Shown piece after piece: positions 42,001-54,390 of a DNA stretch of 64,000 bases; the first letter of the stretch is position 1, and each line of letters begins with the position of its first letter. The notes under the pieces are model-generated. The model was given only the letters and a program-made list of their open reading frames with translations. It was not told the DNA's origin and ran no database searches. A program made the position numbers and the translations under genes. The DNA comes from Amaranthus tricolor (Eukaryota; Streptophyta; Magnoliopsida; Caryophyllales; Amaranthaceae), in assembly GCF_026212465.1 (NCBI RefSeq), contig NC_080049.1, forward strand, positions 35,667,385-35,731,384, given 5' to 3'.

Positions 42001-43651
42001 CTTTCACCTTTGTTTTTAAAGGCGCCTTAAACGCACCGCTCATAGGCGCAAGGGGAAAGCGCAAGCTTTTCGTAGGTGAGGCCCACCTTTGGGCTCAAAA
42101 GCTTATAGAACAATTCTAGAACATATTTGATGATCTATATCATATTATAATTGCATCAAAGATCTAAAATATTCTTTATCATTGCGCTAAGCTACTTATA
42201 AGCATAAAAGTCAAAGATATTGGAATACTCTTGAAAACAATAGTGAGAGGAAGAGAGAGAGCACAAATGTTTGGAATGGCAAACTGTTACCATGTTGATT
42301 TATGTGTGTTCTTGTTTGTCTGCAGCTGATTTTGCAAATCCTAAGGAAGCTGTCAAGTTGTTATTGCAATCTGCCTCTGCTGGTCATGTTCGTGCTCAGT
42401 ACCAATTAGCCCTTTGTCTGCATCACGGTCGTGGAATCGCTCGAAATATACAAGAAGCTGTAATGTGTTTAAAGTTGATTTCACCTTCTGGTTTACTATT
42501 TGCAACGTTAATGGTATTAGCTTTGTGATTACTAGCCATGGAACTGACTGAATTTTACATTTTTCTTTTGAGCAGGCCAAGTGGTACCTCAGAGCTGCAG
42601 AGGGTGGTTATGTGCGTGCTATGTACAATGTATCACTCTGCTACTCCGTTGGTGAGGGGTTTGCAAAAAGTCATCCACAAGCAAAGAAATGGATGAGGCG
42701 GGCTGCTGATCATGGTCACGGCAAAGCACAGTTTGAGCATGGTCTCAATCTTTTCTCCGTATGTTGCATATCCATGTCCCTTAAATCTTTTCTTTGTGTT
42801 TTTCTGGTACTTTCTTTGTCAGGAATTGATAACATACTCTATTTAGGATGTGAAATAGTTAAGATACTACATTCCAGTATGCCACTGGACTATGGCTGGC
42901 CCAGGATTTGAACTATGGGAGGTCCTTAAAATTGATTATAATAATTAGATAAAAGCAAGTCGTGGGACTCTGGCTGCGCCCTCTTTTATAGGTGTGAGTT
43001 GCCGCCTTCGCTCCCTCCTCATACCCTGATCATAATTCCTATAAGCGAGATACATTGGGTATGATGATGATGAGGAGGAATTAGATAAAAACAAAACAAT
43101 GGAGGGGCTATGACATATTTTACTTAAGATGTTTAACATTATTTTTTTTACTGCTTTTTCTTAGAAAAATAATATAATATATACGTGAGTCACCGTGGGG
43201 CCCGCGCATTCACAAACCCCTTAATGGGTCTGCCAATGCCATTGGCGCACTACTTGAGCCAGTGATGGGAGAAGATAGTTACTGTGCAACTTTTTTGAAG
43301 GTTATTTTTGTGTAATCGTGTCATATCTTTAATTATGATGTTCGGGGCAATGTTAAAGAGTTCAGAGTGAAGACTGCTAGCTGTTTTTCTAAAATTGCTT
43401 TACGTGAAAATTGAAATATTTGCTTTTATGGCCTATGCGATTTATTTATATCGAGAATTCTGATTTAAGTGTTCCTATGGCAGGAAGGGGATTTGTCAAA
43501 AGCTGTTGTTTACCTGGAGTTAGCTAGCCGTGCAGGCGAGACTGGTGCCTCTCATGTCAAGGATGTAATTATCCAACAACTATCAGCTGCTTCTCGTGAG
43601 CGTGCTATGCGTCTTGCTGAAAATTGGCGTGCATTGCCTTCATCACGATGA
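39097..43651 (+). CDS. F-box protein with Sel1-like repeats
   Basis: It is probably the substrate-binding subunit of an SCF ubiquitin ligase. Four exons, 39097-39637, 42326-42459, 42576-42758 and 43484-43651, join in phase into 341 residues. The basic N-terminus (MKQKTWPSQSRTSPFSALPL) is followed by an F-box at about 59-97 (SSLPYDLLNKVASGF, AASLVCKSWN). Then come the conserved LLRWGKRFKHGR..GVRANLDKALDSF block and about five Sel1/TPR-like repeats (about 120-320), such as AQYQLALCLHHGRGI, AMYNVSLCYSVGEGF and AQFEHGLNLFSEGD. Length and order match what I recall of Arabidopsis At1g70590, the neighbour of a GGAT gene there, as it is linked to one here. ATG 39097 is chosen by that homology. Intron 1 is 2.7 kb; intron 3 holds a LINE tail. 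The substrate is unknown. Confidence 0.93.
42955..43079 (+). mobile_element. 5'-truncated RTE-type LINE tail with 11-bp target duplication
   Basis: The 125-bp insert lies in F-box intron 3 between perfect ATTAGATAAAA repeats (42944-42954 and 43080-43090). It has the RTE 3' signature: GCCGCCTTCGCTCCCTCCTC, AATTCCTATAAGCGAGATAC, and an ATGATGATGATG tail near 43060-43072. It matches the LINE tail at 25793-25900 in inverted orientation. Confidence 0.85.
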
Positions 43652-44549
43652 CTAGATCTACCCATACAATCTATATCCTCCTTCGCCCCCTCAGGGGTGA
43701 GGTGTGTCAATATTTCACTGTATCTCAGTGTAAGTCATGCAAGTAGGTGAAGTAACTAGTTGTATAACTTAAGTCGAATGGATGTTTAATGTTATGAGCC
43801 CCAATGGTTCAGGAAGCTATATTAATGCTGCACTCTGTTGTTCCCATGTTTTTATAAAGTTTGATCATCAGTTTCTCGAATTCAACATCCTTCATCCCGA
43901 AAGTTGGATGTATAACAGGCGCTTCTAATGTACAAGCTAAAAACTTTGTTGGTGTATGAAAGCAGGAAGTTGGACTGTGATGTCACATTGAACAGAAATG
44001 CAAGCCAACGTTAAAAGGGTAGGCAATTCGACTACAGCACTAGAAGCGACTCACGCATCATCATCATCAGCAGACCAGCGGCAACAAAAACCACCAATGT
44101 CATTATCCGAATATTTAGTGGCTTATACCATGTGGATTTAGGTCTCGAATATATGCATCCATACCCTTACAATAACCAAATGGTTGTAACGCAATTGACC
44201 TGCAACTGCAAATATCAACTACAACTTCAAATAAATAAGTGTAAATGATTTTGGGTAATACTATAACCTGGATCATTATAAAACCCTATTTTCCAAAATG
44301 CAAGCCTTTGTACAAGTATTATCGAAAAAAAAAATAGTCATAATAATGTAATAAATGTAATCGTCAAGGTTTAAAAGTATTTAATTCTTTTCTATTCTAC
44401 ACAACAAAATCATAGAATTAAAATTGAATTACCAAAACCCAATTTAATTATATTCCGTCACCCAATAATCTCTAGTTTTACATCAAAAAAACTAGACAGG
44501 TACAAAACCAAAAAAACAGGGCTAAAAACCGTTAAATTTTGTACAGTGT
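43652..44549. other. Convergent 3' spacer between the F-box and PDRG1-like genes
   Basis: The two genes are tail-to-tail, so this holds both 3' UTRs and polyadenylation regions. I see no further gene. Confidence 0.6.
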
Positions 44550-46798
44550 TTACTTTTTGTCAGTTAATGAGACTAACGACCTAAGGATCCCTGGGCTAAT
44601 CGTGTCAGCAAGAGCACCCTTTTCCGATATTATCAGAGACTTCTCCTTGACAAAGTTATGCAACTTCTTCGAGTCAGCATCAAGCCGTTCTTGATCTGCA
44701 ACAAGACAATGAATAGTACTTCAGCAAAAGCATCATTGTTTATCATTCAAGCGTTGCAAAAAACTGGAACAAGAAAAGTAGATCCTCGTCTTCACATAGT
44801 TAGACAAAGGTAAATTTACAAGGTGTACGAAATTAGTTGGAGCTTATTTATCGAAATTTCCAGCTTGCAAAAAATTGGACCAAGAGACTATTAAAGCTTT
44901 AACAATATGTCAACTTTTTATTTCAACTAAATATACAACTCGAAATTCAAACATGGGTATGAATGCTTGATACTTCAAATGTGAATTTCTCCCAAAAAAA
45001 TTAGCATAATCGAGACCTGTATAGTTGTATATACACAATATCTGTCACAAAACTGCAAGTCGGAGTGTAGGTTACAGTATTCCACTAAAAAATTATCACA
45101 AGTAATTCCATACTTCGGCAAAACAAATGAAGACAAAAGAAAGCTTAAGGATGTAAAAAAGGTTGTCACCACCTGACGAAGCTAATTGTCTAGTGGACTA
45201 TTTCAAGAATATAGCTTGCTTTGATAGAGCTCACTTAACAGGACAATAAAGAGCATCATGGCTAAGAATGTTAGAATACCAGAAGCCGAGAAAAATAACA
45301 CACCTTCCTCTAAAATGGTATGAGCCGCATGAAAGGGCACCTGAGCAAAGACATCAGTTCCAGGAAATATCATCCATATGTTCTCCGTCACGTCATGATT
45401 CCCACAGGTTGGACAGACTTCTTGAACTAAAGTCTTGGAACCATGGCCCCCAATTTCCTTCATAATAGAATCAAATGGAGAAGGAACACTAGTTTTTGTT
45501 GTACGGGCCTTCTTCCGAAGGGCTGTTAATGCTTCCCTGTTCCCATTTCTTAACTTGTCATTTTCAACAACCTGCATCTTCCCAGTTAGAAAAGAGCTTC
45601 TTCTTTTTGTTGGGGGGGGGGGGGGGGGGGGTGTGGAAGACAATCAATTCCATAATAATCTTTCTTAATTTAATTGAAACAATGAAAAGGTGTACAGATC
45701 AACTGGCGCAAACTTCTGTTTTTACAGAAAAATTAAATTTGAAGAGCATTCCCGTAATAATATAGAGATAAGGCAGTCAATTCAATCAAGAACAGCTTTA
45801 TTAGATACTATTCCCAAATTCATCACTTCGAAAGACAGAGTTAAAAAAAAAATGCTTCACTCGAAAAGACTAAAGAAAGAAAAAAAGTGAAAAAAGCTAA
45901 TTTAAAATAATTTTGACGAGAACCTACATGGCTACATTCGTAAAACAAAAGAGTAGTGATCTTTGAATCTGTTGAAATGCTTACAGCCACATTTCAATGC
46001 TTGTTTCTTCTAAAAACATCAGAGGCATAATGCTCCCAGGATAAAAATGTTTCTTCTATATACATAAGAAGCATAATGCTTGTTTTCTCTATGAATATGT
46101 ATACTCCCTCTTTCCTATAGGAATTGCAACAAGTACTACTCAGGTGTTTTTAAGGGGTGGGGCAAAAAGGTGTACTTTATGAGCAAATTCTTGATTCTTA
46201 CTTTTTGGTAATCCAGTTTTCCTATTTTACACTGGCCTTTTGTTTCCACATCCATTATAGGTTTGCTGCATTATGTTTGAGCTTTAATTACAGTGCAACT
46301 CTTTAAAAGTTGGATAGTATAGGATGTTCCAGAACTCCAGATACAAAAACTTGCACACGCAATCAAGCAATTGTAGCGGCAAGTGGTCTGCCTTTGAATC
46401 AAACAAACAATTCCATAAAAGAGACGAGTAATCTAAGAAACTCAATAATCAAAATTCTGAAACCACATCAAAAGCAACCATAACTGGCTACCAACAGCCA
46501 TTGTAGAACCCAATTTGGTGGTGGTGGAGGTGGAGGTGGAGTTAACATATCCAATATCATAATACAAAAAAGAATGAATATAACACATTACACACTTAAC
46601 AATCACAAAACTAGATACAAATTACAATAGTGGAGTAAACACAGCATACCCCATCCACAATGTATATATGTTTGATTCCAACGACAAAGGTGGAGTTTGA
46701 ATAAGAATATTGACCTGATGACGTGCCAAAAGAAGATGTTCAGCTTCAATTTCAAGGTCGGTGAGTTGTCGTTGGATCTGTGCTGCATTTTCTCCCAT
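44550..46798 (-). CDS. PDRG1: PDRG1-like prefoldin-related protein
   Basis: Human PDRG1 is a small prefoldin-like subunit of the URI/R2TP co-chaperone complex; the plant role is inferred. Three exons, 46798-46715, 45571-45304 and 44695-44550, join in phase into 165 residues. An N-terminal helix (MGENAAQIQRQLTDLEIEAE, about 1-28) and the family signature NDKLRNGNREALTALRKK (about 32-49) are followed by a plant-type middle with CPTCGNH (about 81-87) and FPGTDVFAQVPFHAAHTIL, then a second helix DQERLDADSKKLHNFVKEKS. The pattern of two helices around a middle fits beta-prefoldin. CPTC has only two Cys, so a full zinc site is not evident. A 20-G run lies in intron 1. An acceptor-like AG at 46826-46825 suggests a 5'-UTR intron upstream. 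ATG 46798 is the first in frame. Confidence 0.85.
45612..45631 (+). repeat. 20-base poly-G tract in intron 1 of the PDRG1-like gene
   Basis: Twenty consecutive G on the plus strand (poly-C in the transcript), just outside the acceptor of exon 2. Such runs are rare in plant DNA and hard to sequence, so the length is doubtful. Confidence 0.9.
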
Positions 46799-49694
46799 AT
46801 TCAGACTCTTCCTCCAGAAAGTACCTGAAGTAATAAATGAGGAAAATGGACTTTACATTATCAGTTGTTCAACTAAAGCAAAAGATTCAGACGCAAGCAT
46901 CTCATTTGCTGGAGATATTAGAACCAAAAATTTTTGAAAGAAATGAAGGTTTTGCAAGAATAGCCAAGAGGTTAGTAGCAAGAAAATATGGTGAAAAGAC
47001 ACATGAAACTATTATATTTAACACAAAAAACACTAGCTTACCAATCTGATCAAGGTTCAAATCAATAGTTTCCCCAAAATAATTAAAAGAATAAACCTTC
47101 TCCATGATGAATAAATTAAGTAAACAACCCATATGAAGAAAGTCAATAATTCATCAAAGAACCTGAAACCCAGTGGAGCTTTCAAGATTTAAGATAAACC
47201 TATTTACCCATCGAATCAAATTAACAAAAGCCCTAAATTTTTGGAAAAAACGTTAACTTACAAATTTTTTATTTAATTCTATGAAAAATATAAAATACAC
47301 ACCACTCTACCAACCTACTTAACTTACTTTCTCACATTGTAAACTTCAACTACTCCTACATAAGAAAGTCCAACAATCTTACAAAAACAGATTCTCACAT
47401 TAATGAAATATCACAGAAAGATGTAACAATATCTTAGAGAAATGGCCCAAAAAGTAGATCAACTTGAGCCGGTGGTCGAGATAATCTTCCGTTGCTCTTG
47501 ATTTAGTTAACAAATGTGTACCTTAATAAATAATCGTTGATGACCTGCTTCCAAGCCGCAAATCTCAGGTTCCTCTTTGCATTGCAATCACGAATCACAG
47601 TATGAGTTGAAGAATTGGGGATTAGGGTTTATTCTTGGGAGTTCGGGAAACAAAATTGGGGTTTAGGGTTTATGTTGGGAGTTCAGAGTTGGGACTTTGC
47701 AAGCACGATTATCATTGAAGGAAACTCCACATCATTTAAATAATTTTCACAAATTCTTGGTATATATATGGACTTTCATTTTAGGGTGATCTCTTACGGA
47801 GAGATTGTTTTTCGCAAGACAATAAATTCTCGTTCTGATTGATGTAACCACACAATGAATGTATTGTCATGTGGATTTATCTATCCCTTGCAATAGTATT
47901 ACATTTGTTCATTTTCCCTTTTCTTGTGCTATATATATGTGTAAGGGAGTGTAGTATTGAGTTACAACAGATAATAAAATACAAGAGAAACTGATATAAA
48001 TTTATCTCTTATACTACTTTTCTCCTTATATTCTCCCTACCTTTTAAATTGGTTTTGGACGAGACAACCTCATAATGACATCTTCAATTTGAGCCGACCC
48101 AATTCGCGCGTGTAACAACCTGAGTATCTTTTTTATTTTTTGGGCATTTTTCAATTTTGATCTTAAAAGATATCAATTTTGACTTTAAAGGTACCAATTC
48201 TGAAAATTGAAGTGTTTTTGGATAATATTAAAAAAGATTTAGTAAAAGGACTATGTTTATTGAGATATTTTACATGGTAGACAAGAACTTTTGTAAAAGG
48301 CCAATGGTAGTAAATCTTAAAAAAAATTCCACAAAATAGTATTGTACTTTTGAAATTTCACAACTTAACATATAATCTAATGTTTTTTGAGCATTAATGT
48401 TAGATAACTTAAATTCCGAAAGTACAATGCTATTTTGCAGAATTTTAAGGAAAGAAGGTTACTATATTTTAATGAAAAAAGACAAGGGTAAAAATGGAAT
48501 TTCATAACTTAACTTATAATCTAACGTTTTTCGGGCATTAATATTACGACAACTTAAAATCCAAAAGTACAATACTATTTTGTAGAATTTTTGTTCGACC
48601 ACTGGCTTTTTACAAAAGTTCGTGTCTACCGTACAGAATATCATTCATTTAGTGTATTTGTTACGAACTTACGATTATTATTTCACAAAATTATTTTTTT
48701 GAGGCAATTTTATAGAAAAGTCGTCTCAGTTTGTATAATTTATATGTATAAACTCTTAGTTTCGAGATCGTCACACTGAAAGCTGATTTTTAGAAAATAG
48801 GTTTTTAGAAAATCGCCATCGGTTAAAACACCAAAAAAAATAATTAATAAAGATAAGGGACTAGACTAGTAAGTGACAATGAGGAAGCAACACGCTTAAG
48901 AGAAGACTAAGACTAAAAAGCGATGGCCTTGACTTCAATGCTCGTCTAATTGGCATTGGAAGTTTCAAACTTGCAATCACAATTCACCTTGGAAAAGCTC
49001 AATTTATAGCAAAGGAGTACTTTTCTACTCCTTGCCACTCTCCCTGTCCCACCAAATATACCCTATAAGGCTATAACCTAAAACGACTAACTACTAACAA
49101 AGCCTGTTTCTGATTCTTTCAGATAATATTTGACAATCGAAACCTCAAACCTTTTGATAACAAAGATGTTAGTTTTCAACTGAACAACACAAAAACCTTT
49201 GAAGAACAAATTTGCTAACTAGCTAGCAAGTAGCAAGTGTTCTTGGGTCATTATGTATCTACAAGAGCATCCAAATTTCAGCAGGGTTCAAGTAATTAAA
49301 GGTCTTAAACAATCAATAAATGATCAATTGCAATCACCAAACTAATCTATTTTACAATCACAATCACAATCAGTAAACATAATTGCACAATAGTACTATG
49401 TACTGCAACCTGCATCATAGAATAACAGGAAACACCAGAAGCAACATGAAAAAACGCTTAATGTAATTGATTTTATTTTCTCCATAGCATAAGATTTATG
49501 CACGAAGTTAAGAGCTTACAAACTTGATGAATAAACTATGTTCACTTCTCTCGGTTTTACTCTTTCGTCTCGTTCAGATTGCTATATTTCTTTCTAAAAC
49601 GAAGAAAACGCTACTAAGTACTAATTATTAACTAAATACACATGTTCTTTTCTATCTATAAACGCAACGAAGATTGCGTACTAAGATCAATTTC
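46799..49694. other. Spacer between the PDRG1-like and ARM-repeat genes
   Basis: The first 800-900 bp probably hold the PDRG1-like 5' UTR, a UTR intron and the promoter; TTAGGGTTTA-type motifs near 47625-47670 are common in promoters of plant growth and translation genes. The rest, including an internal near-repeat around 48350-48430 and 48500-48590 (shared CATAACTTAACTTATAATCTAA-like phrases), is non-coding. The ARM gene 3' UTR ends the region. Confidence 0.5.
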
Positions 49695-51395
49695 TCATCC
49701 ATGGCGGAGACTAAGATTGTATCGAGCCTTAACAATCAGCTCTCTAAGTTGAGGATTCTGAGCAATAAAACTATGATTAACACCCTCAAGTGCTGTTAAA
49801 ACCATAGCTTTATTAAACCCTGATAATCCAAACTCATTGTTTAAATTAGGAGCCTTTAAAGCAAGGTAACAGAGAAGGAGTAAGCCCTGTAACTGAGCCT
49901 TCTCCTCACTCATTCTAAGCAATCCAAACACAGGCCGAACCCCATTAAACTCAACTATGGCCTTCGAATGTTCGAGGAACAAGAAATTATCAGGATCAAC
50001 AAACTTAACCAATGCACTAGCAGCCTCAATTGCAACCTCATGATCCACATTACAAAGCTGCTCAACTAAAGGCGGGATCACTCGTGTTGTTTCCCTTGCA
50101 GGAAACGTCCTAGAAAGACACCCAATTGATCTTATAGCCGGAATTTGCATAATCCGATCATCACATTCTTTGATCACTCTCAAAAGCTCCTCAATTACAG
50201 CCATAGCAGAAGGTGATTTCGTCTTGAAAACTGACCTTCTAAAGTCAGGATTCAATTCAGCAATGGAACTAATCTCCATTATAGCCCTTAAACAGTATAA
50301 CTTTAACAACCCTTTTTCATTCTCCACCATTTTAGCTAAACCTAATAACCCATTAGTCTCATTGATCCTCATACAATTCAACAAGTTATCTTTAGCCAAT
50401 CTCCAAATTGATTGAGCACAATTAATCTTCAATTCCATCAAATTTGATTCATATTCAAATGTCAACAAAGAAACAAGGGGTTTAATCACTTTTTCTCTCC
50501 CAAAAACTTCTATAGCCAACCCACCATGAAATTCAACCATTTTAGCAACTAAACCACTAATTTTAACCTTTACATCCATACAAGAATCCTCTAAAACATG
50601 AATAATCAAAGGAACACCTCCATTCTCAACAATAACCCTAACTCTATCCCCGTCATTAGAAATACTACACAAAACCTCCACTGCCGCAATTTGAGCAACA
50701 CTAGAATTCCCTTCTTTCAACAATTTCAAAAGTGGGGGTACACCGCATTCTTCAACAATCATCATTTTATTCCGATCATTATCTAATGCTAGATTATTAA
50801 GTTCTTGTGCAGCCTCAATACGGGCTTCCAAAGAAGAACCCAATTGAATTGTAGCAATAAAAGACCAAACCAATGCAATAGTCGGGTCATCAATCGCAAT
50901 TGGCGGGAGAGACAAAACGAGGTCGTTCTGATTCTGGGTGTTGTCATCCGCATGGAGAATAGAAAGAACCCAACGCAAGTCGGCGACGGAAGATTCTAGA
51001 AGTATAATAATTCTCCGAAAATCAGCGGAGTTTACAAGGTTAATTAAACGGTAAAGGAAATTACGGCGGCGAGTTTTCAATACAAGTTTGTACGCTTTGC
51101 GAAGATTAAGGGAAAGACGGGAAGAAATGTGACGAATAGGAGGGTCGTAAATGGAGGAACTTGAGGAGAAACGAAGGAGGGAACGTAAGAAATTAGAGAG
51201 TGTGTTGACGGTTTGTGCAAGGGTGAAGGAGTAAGATTTGAATGAGATGGATTTAGAGGAGAGTTTAAGGATTTTGTCTGAAATGAGAAGTGGGTTTGTG
51301 AGGAGGTTCTCGAGTGGCTGTTGATTGTGAGACGATTGTGCTGGAATTAAGGTCATTTTAATGGCGGAATTCTGAGGCGAAAAGGGATGGATCAT
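49695..51395 (-). CDS. Armadillo-repeat protein (ARO / plant ARM-only type)
   Basis: An intronless gene of 566 residues. The N-terminal third is a helical plant domain (LANLLRQ-like SNFLRSLLRF, LNLRKAYKLVLKTRRRNFLY, SVADLRWVLSI) ending in LPPIAIDDPTIALVW, a layout recalled from ARMADILLO REPEAT ONLY proteins. ARM repeats fill about 185-540, for instance ARIEAAQELNNLALDNDRNK, GVPPLLKLLKEGNSSVAQIA, GGVPLIIHVLEDS and VIPPLVEQLCNVDHEVAIEA. There is no U-box, kinase or membrane segment, so a scaffold or interaction role is likely. ARO proteins act in tip growth and actin or RLCK/ROP contexts, but a function for this member is not shown. ATG 51395 fits the TATA box; ATG 51356 (MTLIPAQ) is an alternative. 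Confidence 0.88.
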   Translation of the reverse strand: MIHPFSPQNSAIKMTLIPAQSSHNQQPLENLLTNPLLISDKILKLSSKSISFKSYSFTLAQTVNTLSNFLRSLLRFSSSSSIYDPPIRHISSRLSLNLRKAYKLVLKTRRRNFLYRLINLVNSADFRRIIILLESSVADLRWVLSILHADDNTQNQNDLVLSLPPIAIDDPTIALVWSFIATIQLGSSLEARIEAAQELNNLALDNDRNKMMIVEECGVPPLLKLLKEGNSSVAQIAAVEVLCSISNDGDRVRVIVENGGVPLIIHVLEDSCMDVKVKISGLVAKMVEFHGGLAIEVFGREKVIKPLVSLLTFEYESNLMELKINCAQSIWRLAKDNLLNCMRINETNGLLGLAKMVENEKGLLKLYCLRAIMEISSIAELNPDFRRSVFKTKSPSAMAVIEELLRVIKECDDRIMQIPAIRSIGCLSRTFPARETTRVIPPLVEQLCNVDHEVAIEAASALVKFVDPDNFLFLEHSKAIVEFNGVRPVFGLLRMSEEKAQLQGLLLLCYLALKAPNLNNEFGLSGFNKAMVLTALEGVNHSFIAQNPQLRELIVKARYNLSLRHG

Positions 51396-51467
51396 GGATG
51401 AATTTGTAGAACTGGAAAAGTAATAATGTTAAAAAAGGGCCGTTTTCTAAGAAGTTTAGTTTGATTA

Positions 51468-51474
51468 TTATATA
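51468..51474 (-). promoter_or_regulatory. Candidate TATA box of the ARM-repeat gene
   Basis: TATATAA on the minus strand, about 75 bp upstream of the ATG at 51395, implying a start near 51440 and a leader of about 45 nt. Confidence 0.5.
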
Positions 51475-51479
51475 AACGA

Positions 51480-54310
51480 GTGGGATTACTAAAAACAAGC
51501 GGATACATAAGAAAACGTGTAACAAACTAAAGATTGTACTTCTTCTCAAAAAAGAAAGAAAAAAACTAACCATTGTACTTTATTTTAAACATTTTTTGGG
51601 ATTGAAGGTTAGATTGAAATAGTATACTTGAACATTAAATTGAATGTTTTTTTAAATATAGATATTTACTTTAATTGAAAAAAGCATATTGACATAAATA
51701 TAGACGTAATAATAATAATAAAGATAGTACTCAATATGTTTTCGTAACTCAATATTATTTATTACTTCTATACTAGCTATAAATTTGTGCTAATGCATGA
51801 TATTTTCATTATTATTTTCAATATAATCACATTTTTTTTTAGTTTTGATATAGAAGTGTAAATAAATTAATTTATATGGTTTTATTTTTTAATTAAATAT
51901 AATAAGGTTTAAAACTCTATTTATATATGAATCGATAGACTAATGAAATTTAAAAAAATTAATTCAATTACACATAATTAAATTTTTTTTGGCTCCGAAG
52001 CAACTACATTTTTTTTAGAATTAACATTGATAAAGTTTTATGTAGTTGTGGTTGTTTTTTTTTTTTTAAGGAACTGATTTACCGCTTTTAAAAATTCACA
52101 AAAACATGTTGGATTGAATCAAAACAAAATTAATAAAAAATATGGTGAGTTTCTATACACGAAATGAAATTAACATAATCTAAAAAATAGGTCAAAACGT
52201 CTGGATTCAGTCATATATTTTTTTTTTGTATTTTTAGATAAAGTCTTTTTGAATTTCTGAATTATAATAACCTATTAAGTTTTTGTTGAATTTTATGTCA
52301 AATAATAGATAAAAAATTAACGGTTGAAGAATACAAACTCTAAAGATCAAATTAAGATTTCAAAGTCAAATAGAATTAGTACGTTAATGATATTTTTTTT
52401 CTTAATCGATCATTGTTCGATCAAATGGCGGTAATCATGTGCCAGGGTGGTTCATCTGGAAATAACTTAAAATTGGATTGGCAGGCCCAAAGTATCGTAT
52501 TGGTCACTTTAGGTCCAAAGCTTTTAATACGAATTTTTGCTTAATTACATTTGAGCAAGTTTTAATTGAGATTGTCAAATTCTGAGATGAGTCTGTATAA
52601 AATGTCTATTAATAAATAAAACTTTAAAAAAACAGTATTGAATGACTTGTTAATAACACATGTAACACGCCAATTAACTATGTTAATAACCATAGTAATA
52701 AACATAACAATAAACATTACATTAAACAAGAGAGTAATGCACTTATTGAATGACTACACTTAGAATTTTGACCAAAACAGAATCCTATGTAGTCTGCTCG
52801 ACTACCTCTCGATCGAGCCACTACCTCGCTCGGTCGAGCGAGCCTCCAATAAAGCTACTGACTTGTTCTGCCCATTCTGTTCAACCAATCAACCCACTCA
52901 CTTCTGCTCGACCGGTTCAGGTCGAGCGAGCTTCAAATATCCTCTTTCTTTGTTGCTTCGACCGAGCAACCAACATCAAACGATCCAAACCTTAAACTAC
53001 CCATATACGACACATCTTTATCGACCCTCTCTAATGTACGAGACAAAGCATGTTCTATTAAATGTTCAAAGTTACATCATTCATATGAATATTAATGCTT
53101 GTTTTAACATCTTCCTTATTTTTTTAATTGTTTACTTCTTGATTTTGACATTAAAAACCTAGAAATAGAATCTTAGATGTTAGGGGAATATTATTTTCCT
53201 TCTATTACATAATCGCATAAATTGTTTGTGTTTAAAAAAAACTTTTCGATTCCTTTTGTTTTATTATTTTTTTAAAAGTTATTTTTTAATAAAATTACAA
53301 AATAATGATATAGTGACACATTTTTTTAATGAGTGACTTGTTCAACATGTCATAGGTAATGAAGACCTTAAGAAGAAGATGACATGCAATAGTCAAAAAT
53401 TTAAAAGATAAACACTTAAAATGTAACCTTTAAAATTAAATTTTTCCTTTACAAATGGCTTAATGCCATGTAAATACTATCCTTGTCTCTTTAAAATTGA
53501 TATCAATAGTAACGTTTTCGCTCATAACGTGTCACTATGTAAAGCAAATTTCAAAGAAACGAAAATAATTTATTTTTTTGTCAAAACTTAAAAGCTATAT
53601 GAACCAGAATAATGAATAAAATTTGAATCCATAATTTTATATTCGCAAAAATAAAATTTACTTTGATTAAAATAAAACTCGATTGATTCTCCTGATCGAC
53701 TAATGTAATTATTTACATTAGTCTGTGATATATGGCTATAATTATTGTGTTCTACCGTAGTCCATGTGCTATCCATCAAAAATTAAAGATAAACAAATAA
53801 ACAACAGTTACTATTTGGTTCCTCAAATGAGAAAATGATATTTGTAAGAAAAGGTGAATATTATATAATAAATGAAGACAAAAATTAAATTTTAAGAATA
53901 AAAGTAAAATATAATTGAATGTATGATATTAAGATAAAAAACTTAGTGAATTTATCTCTAAAACTAGAATTGATTCAAATTAAGAAAGACAATTTAGAAT
54001 GAAAAATAATGTTAAATGAAAGGTATAGATGAAATATATAATATACTCCTTTTATTTTTTTTTTATTCTTTCCATTTATCTTTTGCACAATTTTCAAACT
54101 AATTTTTGAGTCTCAATATCTTCAAGTAAGCATTATAAAAATTATATAATAAGAAAATATATATTAATACGAATCTAATTAACGAGATATCATATGGAGG
54201 TATTTTATTTTTTGTATATCTCTCAAAATTAGATTTGTTTTTTATCAAGTGTAGTAATATTCCAAATAAGAGGAAAATTAGAGAATTGAGATAAGTATTA
54301 AATATTGATT
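51480..54310. other. Spacer between the ARM-repeat and MATE genes
   Basis: The genes are divergent, so both promoters lie here. At 52795-52980 the phrase GGTCGAGCGAGC and its complement recur, a likely LTR-retrotransposon remnant. Otherwise AT-rich and non-coding. Confidence 0.5.
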
Positions 54311-54317
54311 TATATAA
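54311..54317 (+). promoter_or_regulatory. Candidate TATA box of the MATE gene
   Basis: TATATAA sits 74 bp upstream of the MATE start codon and is followed by a pyrimidine-rich leader (CTCTCATTCATCTCTCC). Confidence 0.55.
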
Positions 54318-54390
54318 CCATCATTAGCTACCCACTCTCATTCATCTCTCCACCCCCACATCCCAAAAAAAATCCAAAAACATCCTGAAA

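Noticed and set aside
42000..42075. Possible gene fragment with GGCGCC and AAAGCGCAAGC motifs
   Set aside because: It lies inside F-box intron 1, has no extended frame and resembles a dispersed non-coding repeat.
49695..51395. U-box E3 ligase identity for the ARM-repeat gene
   Set aside because: The N-terminal region has no U-box signature; the ARO/ARM-only layout fits better.
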